From positions 62,001 through 126,000 of the forward strand of contig CAKTNS010000002.1 of NCBI GenBank assembly GCA_934589225.1: a DNA stretch of 64,000 nt, given 5' to 3'. A program made the translations under genes and the position numbers. Below are positions 17,838-27,440 of the stretch, piece by piece (the first letter of the stretch is position 1; every line of letters begins with the position of its first letter). This stretch comes from an uncultured Oscillospiraceae bacterium (GTDB lineage: Bacteria; Bacillota; Clostridia; Oscillospirales; Oscillospiraceae). The notes beneath the pieces are model-generated. The model had not been told where the DNA came from. It saw only the letters and a list, made by a program, of their open reading frames with translations, and made no database searches.

Positions 17838-19030
17838 TAATCCAAAGTCAGGATCTTCGCCCATTTGGGCACCAGTTCCGGGTGCTTCTTTGGCCCTGCC
17901 AGTACAAAAACCGTTTCATAGTCCGGCTGCCGGGGGTAATAGCCGTCCCCGTCCGTAAAATACAGCAGCGCCCGGGGCTTTGGCAGCTCCCGTCTTTCCC
18001 GCATGGCCTGGATCTCCCGGAACACCGGGGTAAAATCCGTGCCGCCCCGGCCCTTGATTTTTAGGCGTTTTCCGTAATCTTCCCATTCCCGGGGGGAGCG
18101 CACCAGGGTCTTGTCCTGCAAGCAGCAGTCGCACTGAAAAAACACCACCTGCATGTTACGGAAAAAGTTCTCCTGGGCGCTGAAAATCCCATAGGTCTCC
18201 CGCAAAAACTGGTTGACCAGGGCCTTGTCGCAGGAGGCGGAGGTGTCAATGGCGATGGCCAGAGCATCCAGGCGGCGGACCTCCTTGTATTCAAGAGGCT
18301 CCAGCAACGGCATATTGCCGTAGAGGGTCATCCCCAGGTGGTAGGGAATGTAGTCAAAGCTCTCTTCATCCGGCTCCAGCTCCTCCTTCGGCACGGTGTA
18401 GCGCCGCAGATACCGGCGAAAATCGTACAATGGGCCTTTTAAATCCCCGGTGTCCTGTTCCCCGCTGCCGCCCATTTTGCCCCGGTTGCCAGCACCCAGA
18501 CCCTGACCGGAGGAACCCAGGCCTTCCCAGCGGCGGCAGAGTTCTTGGGAAAGATCGGGTGTCCACAAACTGTGGTCGTCAAAGGCCACGGCCTTTTGGA
18601 TTTGTGCCCGCTCATAGGGAAGCCCGGGCAGCTGCTTTAAAATATCCCAGGGTGTTCCCCGGACCTTCGCAAACAGCTCCTTTTGGAAGGCGGTAGAGGG
18701 GGACAGCCGGCTCTGGTGCAGCTCCTCCATGAATTTTTCGGTCCAGAGGTCACAGGCCAGTCCCCAGTCCTTCGGGTCTACCCGGTCCGGCACCCGGATG
18801 TGAAGGTAGAGGCAGTGCAGGAGCATATGCAGGTATCCCCGCCGCACCGCCGCCGGGTCGTGGGCGTAGAGCCGGACGATGGCATCCGGCACATATAAAA
18901 AGGCCCCGTCCGTCCCCAGCTTGGCTCCGTTTTTTTGGGGAAGGCACGCAAAGGCCCCGTTGAGCCCGGGATACAGGCCGCAGAGCTCCGTGCGGCAGGC
19001 CGTCAGAATCCGGCCGGGCAGATCTTCCAT
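17837..19030 (-). CDS. DUF2201-type VWA-like protein, putative metallopeptidase domain
   Basis: 397 residues from the ATG at 19030, chosen because AGGAGG sits eight bases upstream and directly follows the preceding stop. The N-terminal half carries YLHMLLHCLYLH (HMLLH at 68-72), a degenerate HExxH-like helix seen in the putative metallopeptidase part of this family; the usual Glu is missing, so activity is doubtful. The C-terminal half is VWA-like, with LAIAIDTSASCDK as the metal-site loop and GGTDFTPVF. Such proteins pair with MoxR ATPases. It lies 11 bases after a small gene. Confidence 0.82.
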   Translation of the reverse strand: MEDLPGRILTACRTELCGLYPGLNGAFACLPQKNGAKLGTDGAFLYVPDAIVRLYAHDPAAVRRGYLHMLLHCLYLHIRVPDRVDPKDWGLACDLWTEKFMEELHQSRLSPSTAFQKELFAKVRGTPWDILKQLPGLPYERAQIQKAVAFDDHSLWTPDLSQELCRRWEGLGSSGQGLGAGNRGKMGGSGEQDTGDLKGPLYDFRRYLRRYTVPKEELEPDEESFDYIPYHLGMTLYGNMPLLEPLEYKEVRRLDALAIAIDTSASCDKALVNQFLRETYGIFSAQENFFRNMQVVFFQCDCCLQDKTLVRSPREWEDYGKRLKIKGRGGTDFTPVFREIQAMRERRELPKPRALLYFTDGDGYYPRQPDYETVFVLAGPKKHPELVPKWAKILTLD

Positions 19031-19041
19031 GTTCGCGCCTC

Positions 19042-19446
19042 CTACAGTGAAAAATCCCGGTCCTTGAATCCCCAGCGCTGCTTTTCCTTCAGCAGCCACA
19101 CCAGGATCTCCGGGCGGTCCAGCTCCATGGCGGTTTTCAAAAATTCATCCACAAGCCCTGTGGAAAACGGGACTCTACCCGAAAAGTCCTCCAATTCCGG
19201 CACCCGGTTCTCCTCCATCAAGGCTTTGACGGTGTTGCGCACCCGCTTTTTTAAAAATGCCAGATATTCTTCCCTCTGGGCTTCATCGGCGCAGCCCGGG
19301 GTGTAAAACCCCCGCAGAGCCGCCGCCAGGCGCACCTCTTCCCGGGAGGCGGTTTTGAATTTGTTCAGCAGCTCCGCCCCTGTCAGCCCATTGGCCCACA
19401 GCACTTTCTGAAGCCGCACCACCTCTGACTGGGTTTCCTGCCACAT
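19042..19446 (-). CDS. Small helical protein of the MoxR-VWA operon
   Basis: 134 residues, no family I can name. It is rich in charged helices (REEVRLAAAL, AQREEYLAFLKKRVRNTVKAL) and ends with an ankyrin-like helix pair, LVDEFLKTAMELDRPEILVW, followed by LLKEKQRWGF. It is first in the operon, preceded by a promoter at 19470-19498, and its stop is 11 bases from the VWA start. Context suggests an adaptor or substrate for the VWA-MoxR pair; that is inference only. Confidence 0.72.
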   Translation of the reverse strand: MWQETQSEVVRLQKVLWANGLTGAELLNKFKTASREEVRLAAALRGFYTPGCADEAQREEYLAFLKKRVRNTVKALMEENRVPELEDFSGRVPFSTGLVDEFLKTAMELDRPEILVWLLKEKQRWGFKDRDFSL

Positions 19447-19469
19447 ATCCCCATCCCCCTTTTCCGCCT

Positions 19470-19498
19470 ATTATACCCCCCTTTGTCTCCCGGCGCAA
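19470..19498 (-). promoter_or_regulatory. Promoter of the MoxR-VWA operon
   Basis: Minus strand TTGCGC (19498-19493), 17-base spacer ending in a G-run, TATAAT (19475-19470). Confidence 0.65.
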
Positions 19499-19534
19499 GA
19501 TGGGAACGGCTCCGAATGCGTAGATGTTTTTTCC

Positions 19535-19563
19535 TTTACCTTTTGGGGGATATATGATAGAAT
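19535..19563 (+). promoter_or_regulatory. Promoter of the YfhO-family gene
   Basis: TTTACC (19535-19540), 17-base spacer, TAGAAT (19558-19563). A strong GGGGAGG ribosome site follows at 19595-19601, eight bases before the ATG at 19610. Confidence 0.65.
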
Positions 19564-19609
19564 GATATGTCGATAGTCTAATACCATTGTTCCCGGGGAG
19601 GTCCCTCAA

Positions 19610-22318
19610 ATGCGTTTGCCTGATTTAAGAAAAAAGAAATGGAATTTTACAGCCCTGTCCTTTGTGTTCCCCTTTGTGGGGATGCTTCTGGTCATGCTGA
19701 TCAGCGGATATAAGCCCTTCGGAAAGTACTCCATGCTGTATTCGGATATGTACCACCAGTACTATCCCTTTTTCGTGGCCTTTCGCCGCTCCCTGCGGCA
19801 GGGCCAGAGTCTCCTGTACAATTGGAGCATCGGCATGGGCCTGGACTACCTGGGGCTCATTTCCTATTACTTGGGGAGCCCCCTGAATCTTCTCAGCGTC
19901 CTGGTGCCGGAAGGGTGGCTTTTGAGCTATTTTTCCCTGATGATGCCGGTGAAGCTGGGCCTTGCGGGGCTGTTTTTCTGCCTGTTTCTGGAAAAGCTCT
20001 ACGGCCGGAAGGATTTTTCCCTGGTGTGCTTCAGCGCCTGCTATGCTCTGTGCGCCTGGGCCCTGGGCTTTCAGTGGAACATCATGTGGCTGGATACCTT
20101 CGCCCTGCTGCCTTTGGTCATCCTGGGGGAAATCAAGCTGCTCCAGGAAAAGCGGTTCTTTTTATATACCGTCAGCCTGTTTTTTGCCGTGTTCATCAAT
20201 TATTATGTAGGCTTTTTTGTGTGCATTTTCGTGGCCCTGGTGTTTTTCTGCTATGAGATTTGCCGTTTTCCCGGCTGGAAGCGGGCGGGGCTGGACCTTT
20301 TGCGCATTGCCTTCTTTTCATGTTTGGCCATTGGCATGACCGCCGTTCTGGAGCTGCCCACTCTGGCGGCCCTGCAAACCACCCAATCCAGCGTCAACGC
20401 CTTCCCCAAGGGCTTCCGGCTGAACATTGCCAAGGAAAACACCTGGAAGGGGCTGCTGGATGCCATGCGCCAGGTGGCGGGGAACATGGGCGGCGCCCTG
20501 GAGCCCAATTTTAAAGAGGGTCTGCCCAACCTCTACTGTGGCGTTTTTACCATGGAGCTGGGATTTTTGTTTTTGCTTTCCCGGGATGTTAAGCTCCGGG
20601 ACAAGCTCTGCGCCCTGGGCCTATTGCTGTTTTTCATGCTCAGCTTCATCATCCGGCAGCTGGACTATATCTGGCACGGCTTCCACTTCCCCAATATGAT
20701 CCCCTACCGCTTCAGCTTCCTGTTCAGCTTTGTCCTGCTGTATATGGCCTACCGGGCCTGGCTGCTGCGCAGCCGCTTCCCGGTGTGGCACATCTGGGCT
20801 GCCGCTCTTTTTACCGCCGCCCTGCTGTGCTGCTCCAATAATGCCCTGGAGACCCAGAGTTCGGAGCTGTTCGGCGTGACCATGGATTTTCATGTCTACC
20901 TGATTTATAACTTTGGCTTCCTGCTGGTCTTTACGGCGGCCCTGCTCTATGGGAAACGGACCGTGAAGCTCCCCCAAGAGCCGGAGGAAGCAGACCTTTA
21001 CCGGGCCAGATTCCTGCGCAGCTGCTTCCGTGTTCATTCCCGCCGGGCGGTGCTGACTCTGATGGTACTGGAAATGGGCTGCAATCTGCTGTCCTTCGGC
21101 CTGTATTTCCCGGGCACCGGGGTTTCCAACTACCCCAAGGGTACCCAGGCTGCCGCCTCCATGTTCCGGTATATGCAGGAGCGGGAAAAGGAGCCCTTTT
21201 ACCGGGCGGAGGTCACCCATTCCCAGACCCTCAATGACGATGCCCTCAACGGCTACAACGGCATTTCCGCCTTTACAAGCTCCGCCAACGTCCGGGTCAC
21301 GGAATTTCTGAAAGCCCTGGGCTACGGGGCCAAAAACACCTACAACCGGTATTGCTTTGAAGAAAGCTCCCCGGTGGCCAACCTCCTGCTGGACCTCAAA
21401 TACATGCTGGACCGGGACAGCCGGGACCGCAGCAGCTCCATGTTTGAAGAGGTCCACCACTACGAAGACGTGACCCTTCTGAAAAACACCGCCTATCTCC
21501 CTCTGGGCTTTTTGGCAGAGGAGGGCCTTGCCCAGGTGGACTTTACCGCAACGGAGCCCTTCGGTCTGCAAAACGAGATTTTTTCCGCCATGACAGGCCT
21601 GGAAAAAGACGTGTGGCACAAAATAGAAGGCAGCCAGGTGGTGGCCCTGGGCAACGGCACGGAGATCACCCAAAGCGGCAGCCGGGTCACCTATTCCCAG
21701 AGCCAGGAAGGGGCCTATGTCTCCTATTTCTTCACCCCCAGCGACTCGGGCTTCCTGTGCATTTATCTGGACCTTCCCAAGCGGAATGATTTTGTGGTGG
21801 CCGTGAACGGCGTGGAGCTGTACCGGGAGACCATCAGCCTGCCCCAGATGCTGGCGGTGGCGGATGTGATCCCCCAGGACAGCGTAGAGGTCCGTGTCCT
21901 CTGCGCCAAGGACGAAGGCAGCACCATGAGCGTCACCGCCGCCCAGCTGGATAACGACCTGTTCTTTGAGGGCTACGATATTCTAAGCGCCTCCACCCTG
22001 AATCTGGCCTCCTTCCGCCAGACCCGGGTAGAGGGCACCATCCAGTGTGACCGGGAGGGACTATTGTACACCTCCGTCCCCCAGAACGGCAACTGGCACC
22101 TGTATATTGACGGCCAGGAAGCGGAAATCACCCTGGTAGGCGACTGCATGATCTCTGCCTACCTGACCGAGGGCAGCCATACCGTGACCCTCCGCTACCA
22201 AAACAAGGCGTTCTATGTAGGGCTCCTGGTGACCCTTGTTTCCGCCACCCTCTTTGGGGTTTGCACCTACCTTGCCTACAAACCGGAATGGGAAAAGCGG
22301 AAAAAGAAAACGACCTGA
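19610..22318 (+). CDS. YfhO-family multispanning membrane protein
   Basis: 902 residues. The first ~480 hold about a dozen hydrophobic segments; the region YSDMYHQYYPFFVAFR plus QSLLYNWSIGMGLDY near residues 45-85 is the hallmark of the YfhO family. A further membrane segment follows near residue 500 (FRVHSRRAVLTLMVLEMG), then a ~350-residue extracytoplasmic part, and a last helix near the C-terminus (FYVGLLVTLVSATLFG). YfhO proteins are GT-C-like lipid-phosphosugar-dependent transferases; Bacillus YfhO glycosylates lipoteichoic acid. This one probably decorates a cell-wall polymer outside the membrane. It is monocistronic, ending at the terminator 22323-22355. Confidence 0.87.
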   Translation: MRLPDLRKKKWNFTALSFVFPFVGMLLVMLISGYKPFGKYSMLYSDMYHQYYPFFVAFRRSLRQGQSLLYNWSIGMGLDYLGLISYYLGSPLNLLSVLVPEGWLLSYFSLMMPVKLGLAGLFFCLFLEKLYGRKDFSLVCFSACYALCAWALGFQWNIMWLDTFALLPLVILGEIKLLQEKRFFLYTVSLFFAVFINYYVGFFVCIFVALVFFCYEICRFPGWKRAGLDLLRIAFFSCLAIGMTAVLELPTLAALQTTQSSVNAFPKGFRLNIAKENTWKGLLDAMRQVAGNMGGALEPNFKEGLPNLYCGVFTMELGFLFLLSRDVKLRDKLCALGLLLFFMLSFIIRQLDYIWHGFHFPNMIPYRFSFLFSFVLLYMAYRAWLLRSRFPVWHIWAAALFTAALLCCSNNALETQSSELFGVTMDFHVYLIYNFGFLLVFTAALLYGKRTVKLPQEPEEADLYRARFLRSCFRVHSRRAVLTLMVLEMGCNLLSFGLYFPGTGVSNYPKGTQAAASMFRYMQEREKEPFYRAEVTHSQTLNDDALNGYNGISAFTSSANVRVTEFLKALGYGAKNTYNRYCFEESSPVANLLLDLKYMLDRDSRDRSSSMFEEVHHYEDVTLLKNTAYLPLGFLAEEGLAQVDFTATEPFGLQNEIFSAMTGLEKDVWHKIEGSQVVALGNGTEITQSGSRVTYSQSQEGAYVSYFFTPSDSGFLCIYLDLPKRNDFVVAVNGVELYRETISLPQMLAVADVIPQDSVEVRVLCAKDEGSTMSVTAAQLDNDLFFEGYDILSASTLNLASFRQTRVEGTIQCDREGLLYTSVPQNGNWHLYIDGQEAEITLVGDCMISAYLTEGSHTVTLRYQNKAFYVGLLVTLVSATLFGVCTYLAYKPEWEKRKKKTT

Positions 22319-22322
22319 CCCC

Positions 22323-22355
22323 AACCCCCACGCAGCACCCCTGCGTGGGGGTTTT
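22323..22355 (+). terminator. Terminator of the YfhO-family gene
   Basis: Perfect 13-bp stem AACCCCCACGCAG / CTGCGTGGGGGTT (22323-22335 with 22341-22353), 5-base loop, short T-run. Confidence 0.85.
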
Positions 22356-22369
22356 GCCGCCCGCAGCGT

Positions 22370-22725
22370 TTCGAATACAACCTGTGCGGTTGAACAGTAC
22401 CACCCACCGGTGTGTCTGTAGGGGCGGCTACTAGCCGCCCGCTACGTCCCGATTACAGCCTGTGTGGTTGAATGGTACTACGCAATGTAGCAGCGATGAT
22501 TCATCGACTCTCTTTCGCTCCCTCGGGATGACATGTCGATATGTGGCACCATTCATCTGCACAGGTTATAATTGCAACGTGGCGGGCGGCAGATTGCCGC
22601 CCCTACGGACACGTCGGTAGGTGATACCGTTCATCCACACAAGTTCTATTTGCTACATTGGGTGACCGCATATCGGGTGGTACCCTTCAACCGTACAGGT
22701 TGTACTTGCGGCAATCCCGTAACGG
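22370..22725. repeat. Palindromic-cassette repeat island 2
   Basis: Two forward linkers (22378 and 22456) flank the hairpin GTAGGGGCGGCTACTAGCCG (22418-22442). A worn remnant of the centre element ends in TCGGGATGA at 22523-22531, followed by ACATGTCG. Three reverse linkers follow (22550, 22622, 22679) with a reverse GGCGGGCGGC...CCCTAC hairpin at 22581-22605. No gene is present between 22356 and 22764. Confidence 0.82.
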
Positions 22726-22764
22726 ACAAAAGAAATTTAAATTTCTTCACAAAAAAGAAACCTC

Positions 22765-22794
22765 TTTACAGATGCACCTGTGATACGATACAAT
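22765..22794 (+). promoter_or_regulatory. Promoter of the ABC transporter pair
   Basis: TTTACA (22765-22770), 18-base spacer, TACAAT (22789-22794), 28 bases before the ATG at 22822. Confidence 0.55.
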
Positions 22795-22821
22795 ATATAA
22801 GTAAGAACGGGAGGCGTTTGT

Positions 22822-23523
22822 ATGGCGTATATTGAATTTCAGAATGTGCAAAAAATTTACGGCACCGGGGCAGCGGAGGTGCGGGCGCTGGATGGGGTGT
22901 CTTTTGAGGTAGAAAAGGGCGAATTTGTGGTGCTGCTGGGCTCCTCCGGTGCGGGCAAGACCACGCTGCTGAATATGCTGGGGGGCATGGACACCATTAC
23001 CTCCGGGACGATTTTATTTGACGGCCGGGATATTTCCCACTTAAATTCCATAGAAATGGCCCGGTATCGCCGCCACGATGTGGGCTTTGTTTTTCAGTTT
23101 TACAACCTGATCCCCAACCTGACGGCTCTCGAAAACGTGGAGATCGCCGCCCAGCTTTGCGCCGACCCCATTCCTGCCAGACAGGCCCTGGACATGGTGG
23201 GGCTTTCCGAGCGGGCCAGAAACTTCCCGGCCCAGCTCTCCGGCGGGGAGCAGCAGCGGGTATCCATTGCCCGGGCGCTGGCCAAAAACCCAAGGCTTCT
23301 GCTGTGCGACGAGCCCACCGGCGCTCTGGACTATGTGACCGGCAAGGCGGTATTGAAGCTTCTCTACGACCTTAGCAAGGCCCGGGGCACCACCGTCATC
23401 ATCATTACCCACAACCAGGCCATTGCCCCTATGGCGGACCGGATCATCCGCATCAAAAGCGGCCGCATCCGCTCCAACGAGCGGAACGAAAACATCGTTC
23501 CCATTGAAACTATCGAGTGGTGA
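22822..23523 (+). CDS. ABC transporter ATP-binding protein, MacB/LolD type
   Basis: 233 residues. Walker A GSSGAGKTT (40-48), the signature LSGGEQQR, Walker B LLLCDEPTGALD and the switch His in IIITHN are intact. The family powers type VII-like mechanotransmission transporters that work with FtsX-fold permeases, moving lipoproteins, antimicrobial peptides or surface factors. The stop codon is five bases before the permease ATG. No two-component system lies beside it, so a bacitracin-type sensor system is not indicated here. Confidence 0.92.
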   Translation: MAYIEFQNVQKIYGTGAAEVRALDGVSFEVEKGEFVVLLGSSGAGKTTLLNMLGGMDTITSGTILFDGRDISHLNSIEMARYRRHDVGFVFQFYNLIPNLTALENVEIAAQLCADPIPARQALDMVGLSERARNFPAQLSGGEQQRVSIARALAKNPRLLLCDEPTGALDYVTGKAVLKLLYDLSKARGTTVIIITHNQAIAPMADRIIRIKSGRIRSNERNENIVPIETIEW

Positions 23524-23528
23524 GTTCT

Positions 23529-25988
23529 ATGAGATCCATTGTAAAAATGACCCTGCGGACCGTCCGGGCCTTTCTGGGGCGGTTCCTGGCCCTCATGCTC
23601 ATCGTGACCCTCAGCGTCAGCTTTTTTGCCGGTTTGAAGGTCACCAAGGATGCCATGTATGCCACCTGTCAGGACTATCTGACGGAGCAGAAGCTCTATG
23701 ATTTTCGCCTGCTCTCCACCCTGGGCTTTTCCGACGGGGATGTGGAAACCATCTCCAAAGAGCCCTGGATCTCCGCCACCGAGGGGCAGAAAAGCGTGGA
23801 TGCCCTGATCCCCTATGAGGATTCCACCGCCGCCTTTAAGTTCCTCTCCCTGCCGGAAAAAATCAACATTCCCTCCCTCCGGGCCGGGCGGATGCCCCTG
23901 AACCGTCAGGAATGTCTGGCCGATGCCAAGGTCTTTACGGAAAAGGACATCGGCACGGTTATCAAATTGTCCCCGGAAAACAGCCAGGATACCCTGGATT
24001 TTCTGGAGGAAACCAGCTTCCTCATCACCGGCCTGGGAGACTCCCCTTTGTACATCGGCGCGGACCGGGGCACCACCACCATGGGGGATGGGGCGTTGAA
24101 AGGCTTTTTCTATTTAAGCCCCGAGGCTTTTTCCACAGAGCAGGATGTGTATACGGAGGTAGACGTGACCCTGCGGCCCCAGGCGGAGATTTATTCCCAG
24201 GCCTATGAGGAGCTCGTGGGCGCCTACAAGCCCCAGGTCACCCAGGTCCTTTCGAGTGTTGCCCAGGACCGATTTGACTCCATTCTGGATGCCCTGGGCC
24301 TTGAAAAGGAACAGGCCCAGTATATTGACCTGGAGGAGCCGGAAACCTATGTGCTGACCCGCCGGGAAAACGCAGGCTTCGTCAGCTTTGAAAACGACAC
24401 TGCCATTGTCTCCGGCATTGCCAACCTCCTGCCGGTGTTCTTTATTATGATCGCCACCCTGGTGTGCATCACCACCATGACCCGGATGGTCAGCGAGGAG
24501 CGGACGCAGATTGGCGTACTCAAGGCCCTGGGCTTCCACAGCTGGGACATTGCGGCCAAATATCTGCTCTATGCCGGCAGCGCCACGGTGATTGGCTGGG
24601 CACTGGGCTATTTTCTGGGCACCTGGGGGCTGCCCCAGGTCTTCTGGATGGCCTACAGCGTGCTGTATAAGTTCGCCCCTCTCAAATATCAGCTCAGCCC
24701 CTCCCTTGCCAGGATCACCCTGCTGGTCTCCCTCTTCGGCATTCTGGGGGCCACCCTGGCCTCCTGCTGGCGCGCCCTCAGCAGCACCCCCGCGGACCTG
24801 ATCCGCCCCCAGCGGGGCAAAAGCGGGCGGCGCATTCTGCTGGAATACATCCCCTTCCTGTGGAAGCCCTTGAGCTTTCTGCAAAAAATCACCCTGCGGA
24901 ACATGCTGCACTACAAGCTGCGGATGCTCATGATGCTGATAGGCATCGGCTGCTGCACCGCCATGATGGTCACGGCCTTCGGCGTCCGGGACTCCATGAT
25001 CCACATCGGGGACCTGCAATATAAGGGCATCCAGCACTACGACATGGACTTGAGCTTCTCCGAAAGCAAGGCCGCCGCCACCCAAAACGCCGTTTCCCGC
25101 ATGGATGGCATCACCGAGACCCTGCCCTGCATCAAAGACCGGGTGGACGTTTACGGTGACAAGGACAATCTCCGCTCCGTGACCATGCTGGGCATTTCCG
25201 ATTGGGAGGCCCTGGAGGACTATTGGAGCCTTACCTGGGAGGATGCTCCCCTGTCGCCCCCGGGCCCGGGAGAAGCCCTGGTCAGCCGCCGGTTGGCGGA
25301 AAAGCTGGAGCTCTCCATCGGCAGCACCCTGGATGCCGAGGACAGCGACCTGAACCGGGTAACTTTCACAGTCGCAGGGATTTTTGAAAACTATGCCGCA
25401 AACTTCCTCTTTGTAAACAGCGCCGACTGCGCCCAGGGCTTTGGCAATAGCGGCCCCAACGCCATGCTGCTGCAAATCCAGGGGGACGAAAACGCCATTG
25501 CCAAGGCCCTGACGGATTTGGACGGTGTTACCGCCCTGAATCGGCTTTCCACGGCCCTGGACAGCGTCAACGACGCCATGAGCTGCCTGAACTACATCAT
25601 CTGGCTGGTGGTTGGCTTTGCGGGGGCTCTGGCCTTCATCGTCATCTATAATCTGACCAACATCAACCTGGCGGAGCGGAGCCGGGAGATCGCCACCGTG
25701 GAGGTCCTGGGCTTCTACCCCAGGGAGACGGAGGTCTATGTGCTGCGGGAAAACCTGGTGCTCTCCTTCCTGGCGGCCCTTTTAGGTCTGCCCATCGGCA
25801 CCGTCATTCATGCGCTGGTCATGGGCATGGTCACGGTGGATAACTCCTGCTTCGATGTCCACGTGGAAAAATTAAGCTATCTGGCGGCCTTCCTGTGTAC
25901 CCTGCTCTTCGCCGCCATCGTCAACCGGGCCATGCGCCGGCATATCCGCAAAATTCCCATGGCCGAGTCTTTAAAGGCTGTGGAATAA
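23529..25988 (+). CDS. FtsX-like ABC transporter permease
   Basis: 819 residues from the ATG at 23529; a GTG four codons earlier, overlapping the ATPase, is possible. An N-terminal membrane helix is followed by a ~240-residue extracytoplasmic domain. FtsX domain 1 spans about 300-420 (GIANLLPVFFIMIATLVCI onward), then a second helix and extracytoplasmic domain. FtsX domain 2 is at the C-terminus (LNYIIWLVVGFAGALAFIVI, NLVLSFLAALLGLPIG). This duplicated layout, four or more helices per half, matches large MacB-like or YtrF-like permeases. Substrate unknown. Confidence 0.88.
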   Translation: MRSIVKMTLRTVRAFLGRFLALMLIVTLSVSFFAGLKVTKDAMYATCQDYLTEQKLYDFRLLSTLGFSDGDVETISKEPWISATEGQKSVDALIPYEDSTAAFKFLSLPEKINIPSLRAGRMPLNRQECLADAKVFTEKDIGTVIKLSPENSQDTLDFLEETSFLITGLGDSPLYIGADRGTTTMGDGALKGFFYLSPEAFSTEQDVYTEVDVTLRPQAEIYSQAYEELVGAYKPQVTQVLSSVAQDRFDSILDALGLEKEQAQYIDLEEPETYVLTRRENAGFVSFENDTAIVSGIANLLPVFFIMIATLVCITTMTRMVSEERTQIGVLKALGFHSWDIAAKYLLYAGSATVIGWALGYFLGTWGLPQVFWMAYSVLYKFAPLKYQLSPSLARITLLVSLFGILGATLASCWRALSSTPADLIRPQRGKSGRRILLEYIPFLWKPLSFLQKITLRNMLHYKLRMLMMLIGIGCCTAMMVTAFGVRDSMIHIGDLQYKGIQHYDMDLSFSESKAAATQNAVSRMDGITETLPCIKDRVDVYGDKDNLRSVTMLGISDWEALEDYWSLTWEDAPLSPPGPGEALVSRRLAEKLELSIGSTLDAEDSDLNRVTFTVAGIFENYAANFLFVNSADCAQGFGNSGPNAMLLQIQGDENAIAKALTDLDGVTALNRLSTALDSVNDAMSCLNYIIWLVVGFAGALAFIVIYNLTNINLAERSREIATVEVLGFYPRETEVYVLRENLVLSFLAALLGLPIGTVIHALVMGMVTVDNSCFDVHVEKLSYLAAFLCTLLFAAIVNRAMRRHIRKIPMAESLKAVE

Positions 25989-26007
25989 CTGTGGAATTTC
26001 CCATTGC

Positions 26008-26036
26008 TTGCATTTTGGGGATTCTTCCGTTATAAT
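26008..26036 (+). promoter_or_regulatory. Promoter of yhaM
   Basis: TTGCAT (26008-26013), 17-base spacer, TATAAT (26031-26036), 26 bases before the ATG and shortly before AAAGGAG. Confidence 0.75.
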
Positions 26037-26062
26037 ACCCCCAGTAAAGGAGTGGATGGTCT

Positions 26063-27013
26063 ATGGAATACAACAAGCAGATCTCTTCCATGGTTCCCGG
26101 TGACCGGGTGGAAGGATTTTACATTTTAAAGGACGGACAAATCAAAACCTCCAACAGCGGCAAGCCCTTTCTGGCTGCCACCGTCTCGGACCGCACCGGC
26201 ACCCTGGACGTAAAGGCCTGGGATTATTCCGGCCCCGTGGGCATGCCGGAGGACGCGGGAAAGGTGGTCAAGATCCGGGGGGACATTACGGAGTACCGGG
26301 GCACCACCCAGCTGACGGTGTCCAACATCCGCATGGCCCTGCCCGAGGACAGCTATGACCCTTCCCTGCTGGTGCCCGTGGCCCCCATTGACCAGGAGCA
26401 GACCCTGCATCAGGTGCAGCAGCTGGTGGACAGCCTGGAGGACCAGGATTACCGCCAGGTGGCCCAGGCCATGCTGACCCGGCACCTGGATGCCTTCAAG
26501 CGCATCCCCGCCGCCAAAAGCGTCCACCACAGCTTTCTCTCGGGGCTCATGATGCACACCGCCAATATGCTGCGGCTGGCAGACTTTATTTCCGGCCTCT
26601 ACCCCCAGATCGTAGACCGGAGCCTGCTGCTCACCGGTACCTTGCTCCATGACTTTGCCAAGGAGCGGGAATTCACCTTCTCCCAACTGGGCATCGTCAC
26701 GGACTACTCCCGGAAAGGCCAGCTGCTTGGCCACCTGGTCATGGGCGCCCAGGAGGTGGGCGCCCTCTGCGCGGAGCTGGGCACCCCGGAGGAAAAGAGC
26801 CTGCTGCTCCAGCACATGATCCTCTCCCACCACGGCGAACCGGATTTCGGCGCGGCGGTGAGACCCATGTTCGCCGAAGCAGAGCTCTTAAGCCAGATTG
26901 ACATGCTGGACAGCCGCATGGAAATCTACGCTGAAACCCTCCCCAACGTCCCCGCCGGCACCTTCAGCAGCCGGATCTTCGCATTGGATAAGCGCATCTA
27001 TCATCACGAATAA
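26063..27013 (+). CDS. yhaM: YhaM-type 3'-5' exoribonuclease (OB fold plus HD domain)
   Basis: 316 residues, matching the ~314 of Bacillus YhaM. An N-terminal OB-fold nucleic-acid domain (GDRVEGFYILKDGQIKTSN, TLDVKAWDYSG) is followed by an HD phosphohydrolase-type domain: HHSFLSGLMMHTANML, GTLLHDFAKEREF and the late SHHGEP. YhaM removes nucleotides from RNA 3' ends (and from ssDNA in vitro), working in mRNA trimming and turnover. It is single and well supported by promoter and ribosome site. Its terminator lies inside sequence that recurs 2.85 kb downstream. Confidence 0.9.
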   Translation: MEYNKQISSMVPGDRVEGFYILKDGQIKTSNSGKPFLAATVSDRTGTLDVKAWDYSGPVGMPEDAGKVVKIRGDITEYRGTTQLTVSNIRMALPEDSYDPSLLVPVAPIDQEQTLHQVQQLVDSLEDQDYRQVAQAMLTRHLDAFKRIPAAKSVHHSFLSGLMMHTANMLRLADFISGLYPQIVDRSLLLTGTLLHDFAKEREFTFSQLGIVTDYSRKGQLLGHLVMGAQEVGALCAELGTPEEKSLLLQHMILSHHGEPDFGAAVRPMFAEAELLSQIDMLDSRMEIYAETLPNVPAGTFSSRIFALDKRIYHHE

Positions 27014-27016
27014 CGG

Positions 27017-27440
27017 GACAAAACGGCGGCAAAATTGCCGCCGTCTTTGTTTCCCAAAGAGGGGCAGTACCACGTTCCGCATTGTAAAAACAACAGGCGC
27101 AGAGGGGTTGCGTATGTAGGGGCGGCAATCTGCCGCCCGCCACGTTCCGAATATAACCCGTGCGGTTGAATGAGACCACATATCGACATGTCATTCCGAG
27201 CGATCGAAAGCGAGTCGAGGAATCTTCCCAAGTTGCAGATTTTATCTTGTGGTGGTTCCTTTACCAACGTGGTGGATTCCTCCACTCCGCTGACGCTCAA
27301 GGCCTGAATGACAGATCTGAGGGGTGATTTTGTTTACCCACACAGGTTATCATTGCAACGTGGCGGGCGGCTAGTAGCCGCCCCTACATGCGCAACACCT
27401 CTGCGCCCACAGTTTCTACGACGTTTCACGCCGCCCTGGA
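27017..27440. repeat. Palindromic-cassette repeat island 3
   Basis: Begins with ~110 bases nearly identical to 29868-29980, including the terminator hairpin of yhaM. A forward hairpin GTAGGGGCGGCAATCTGCCG lies at 27116-27141, with a forward linker at 27151. The centre runs from TCATTCCGA (27191) to CTGAATGA (ending 27311). A reverse linker (27325) and a reverse hairpin GGCGGGCGGC...CCCTAC (27362-27387) follow. 27440-27565 holds nothing I recognise. Confidence 0.82.
27023..27050 (+). terminator. Terminator of yhaM
   Basis: Stem ACGGCGGCAA / TTGCCGCCGT (27023-27032 with 27035-27044) then CTTTGTTT. The same hairpin recurs after the surface-protein gene at 29872. Confidence 0.7.
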
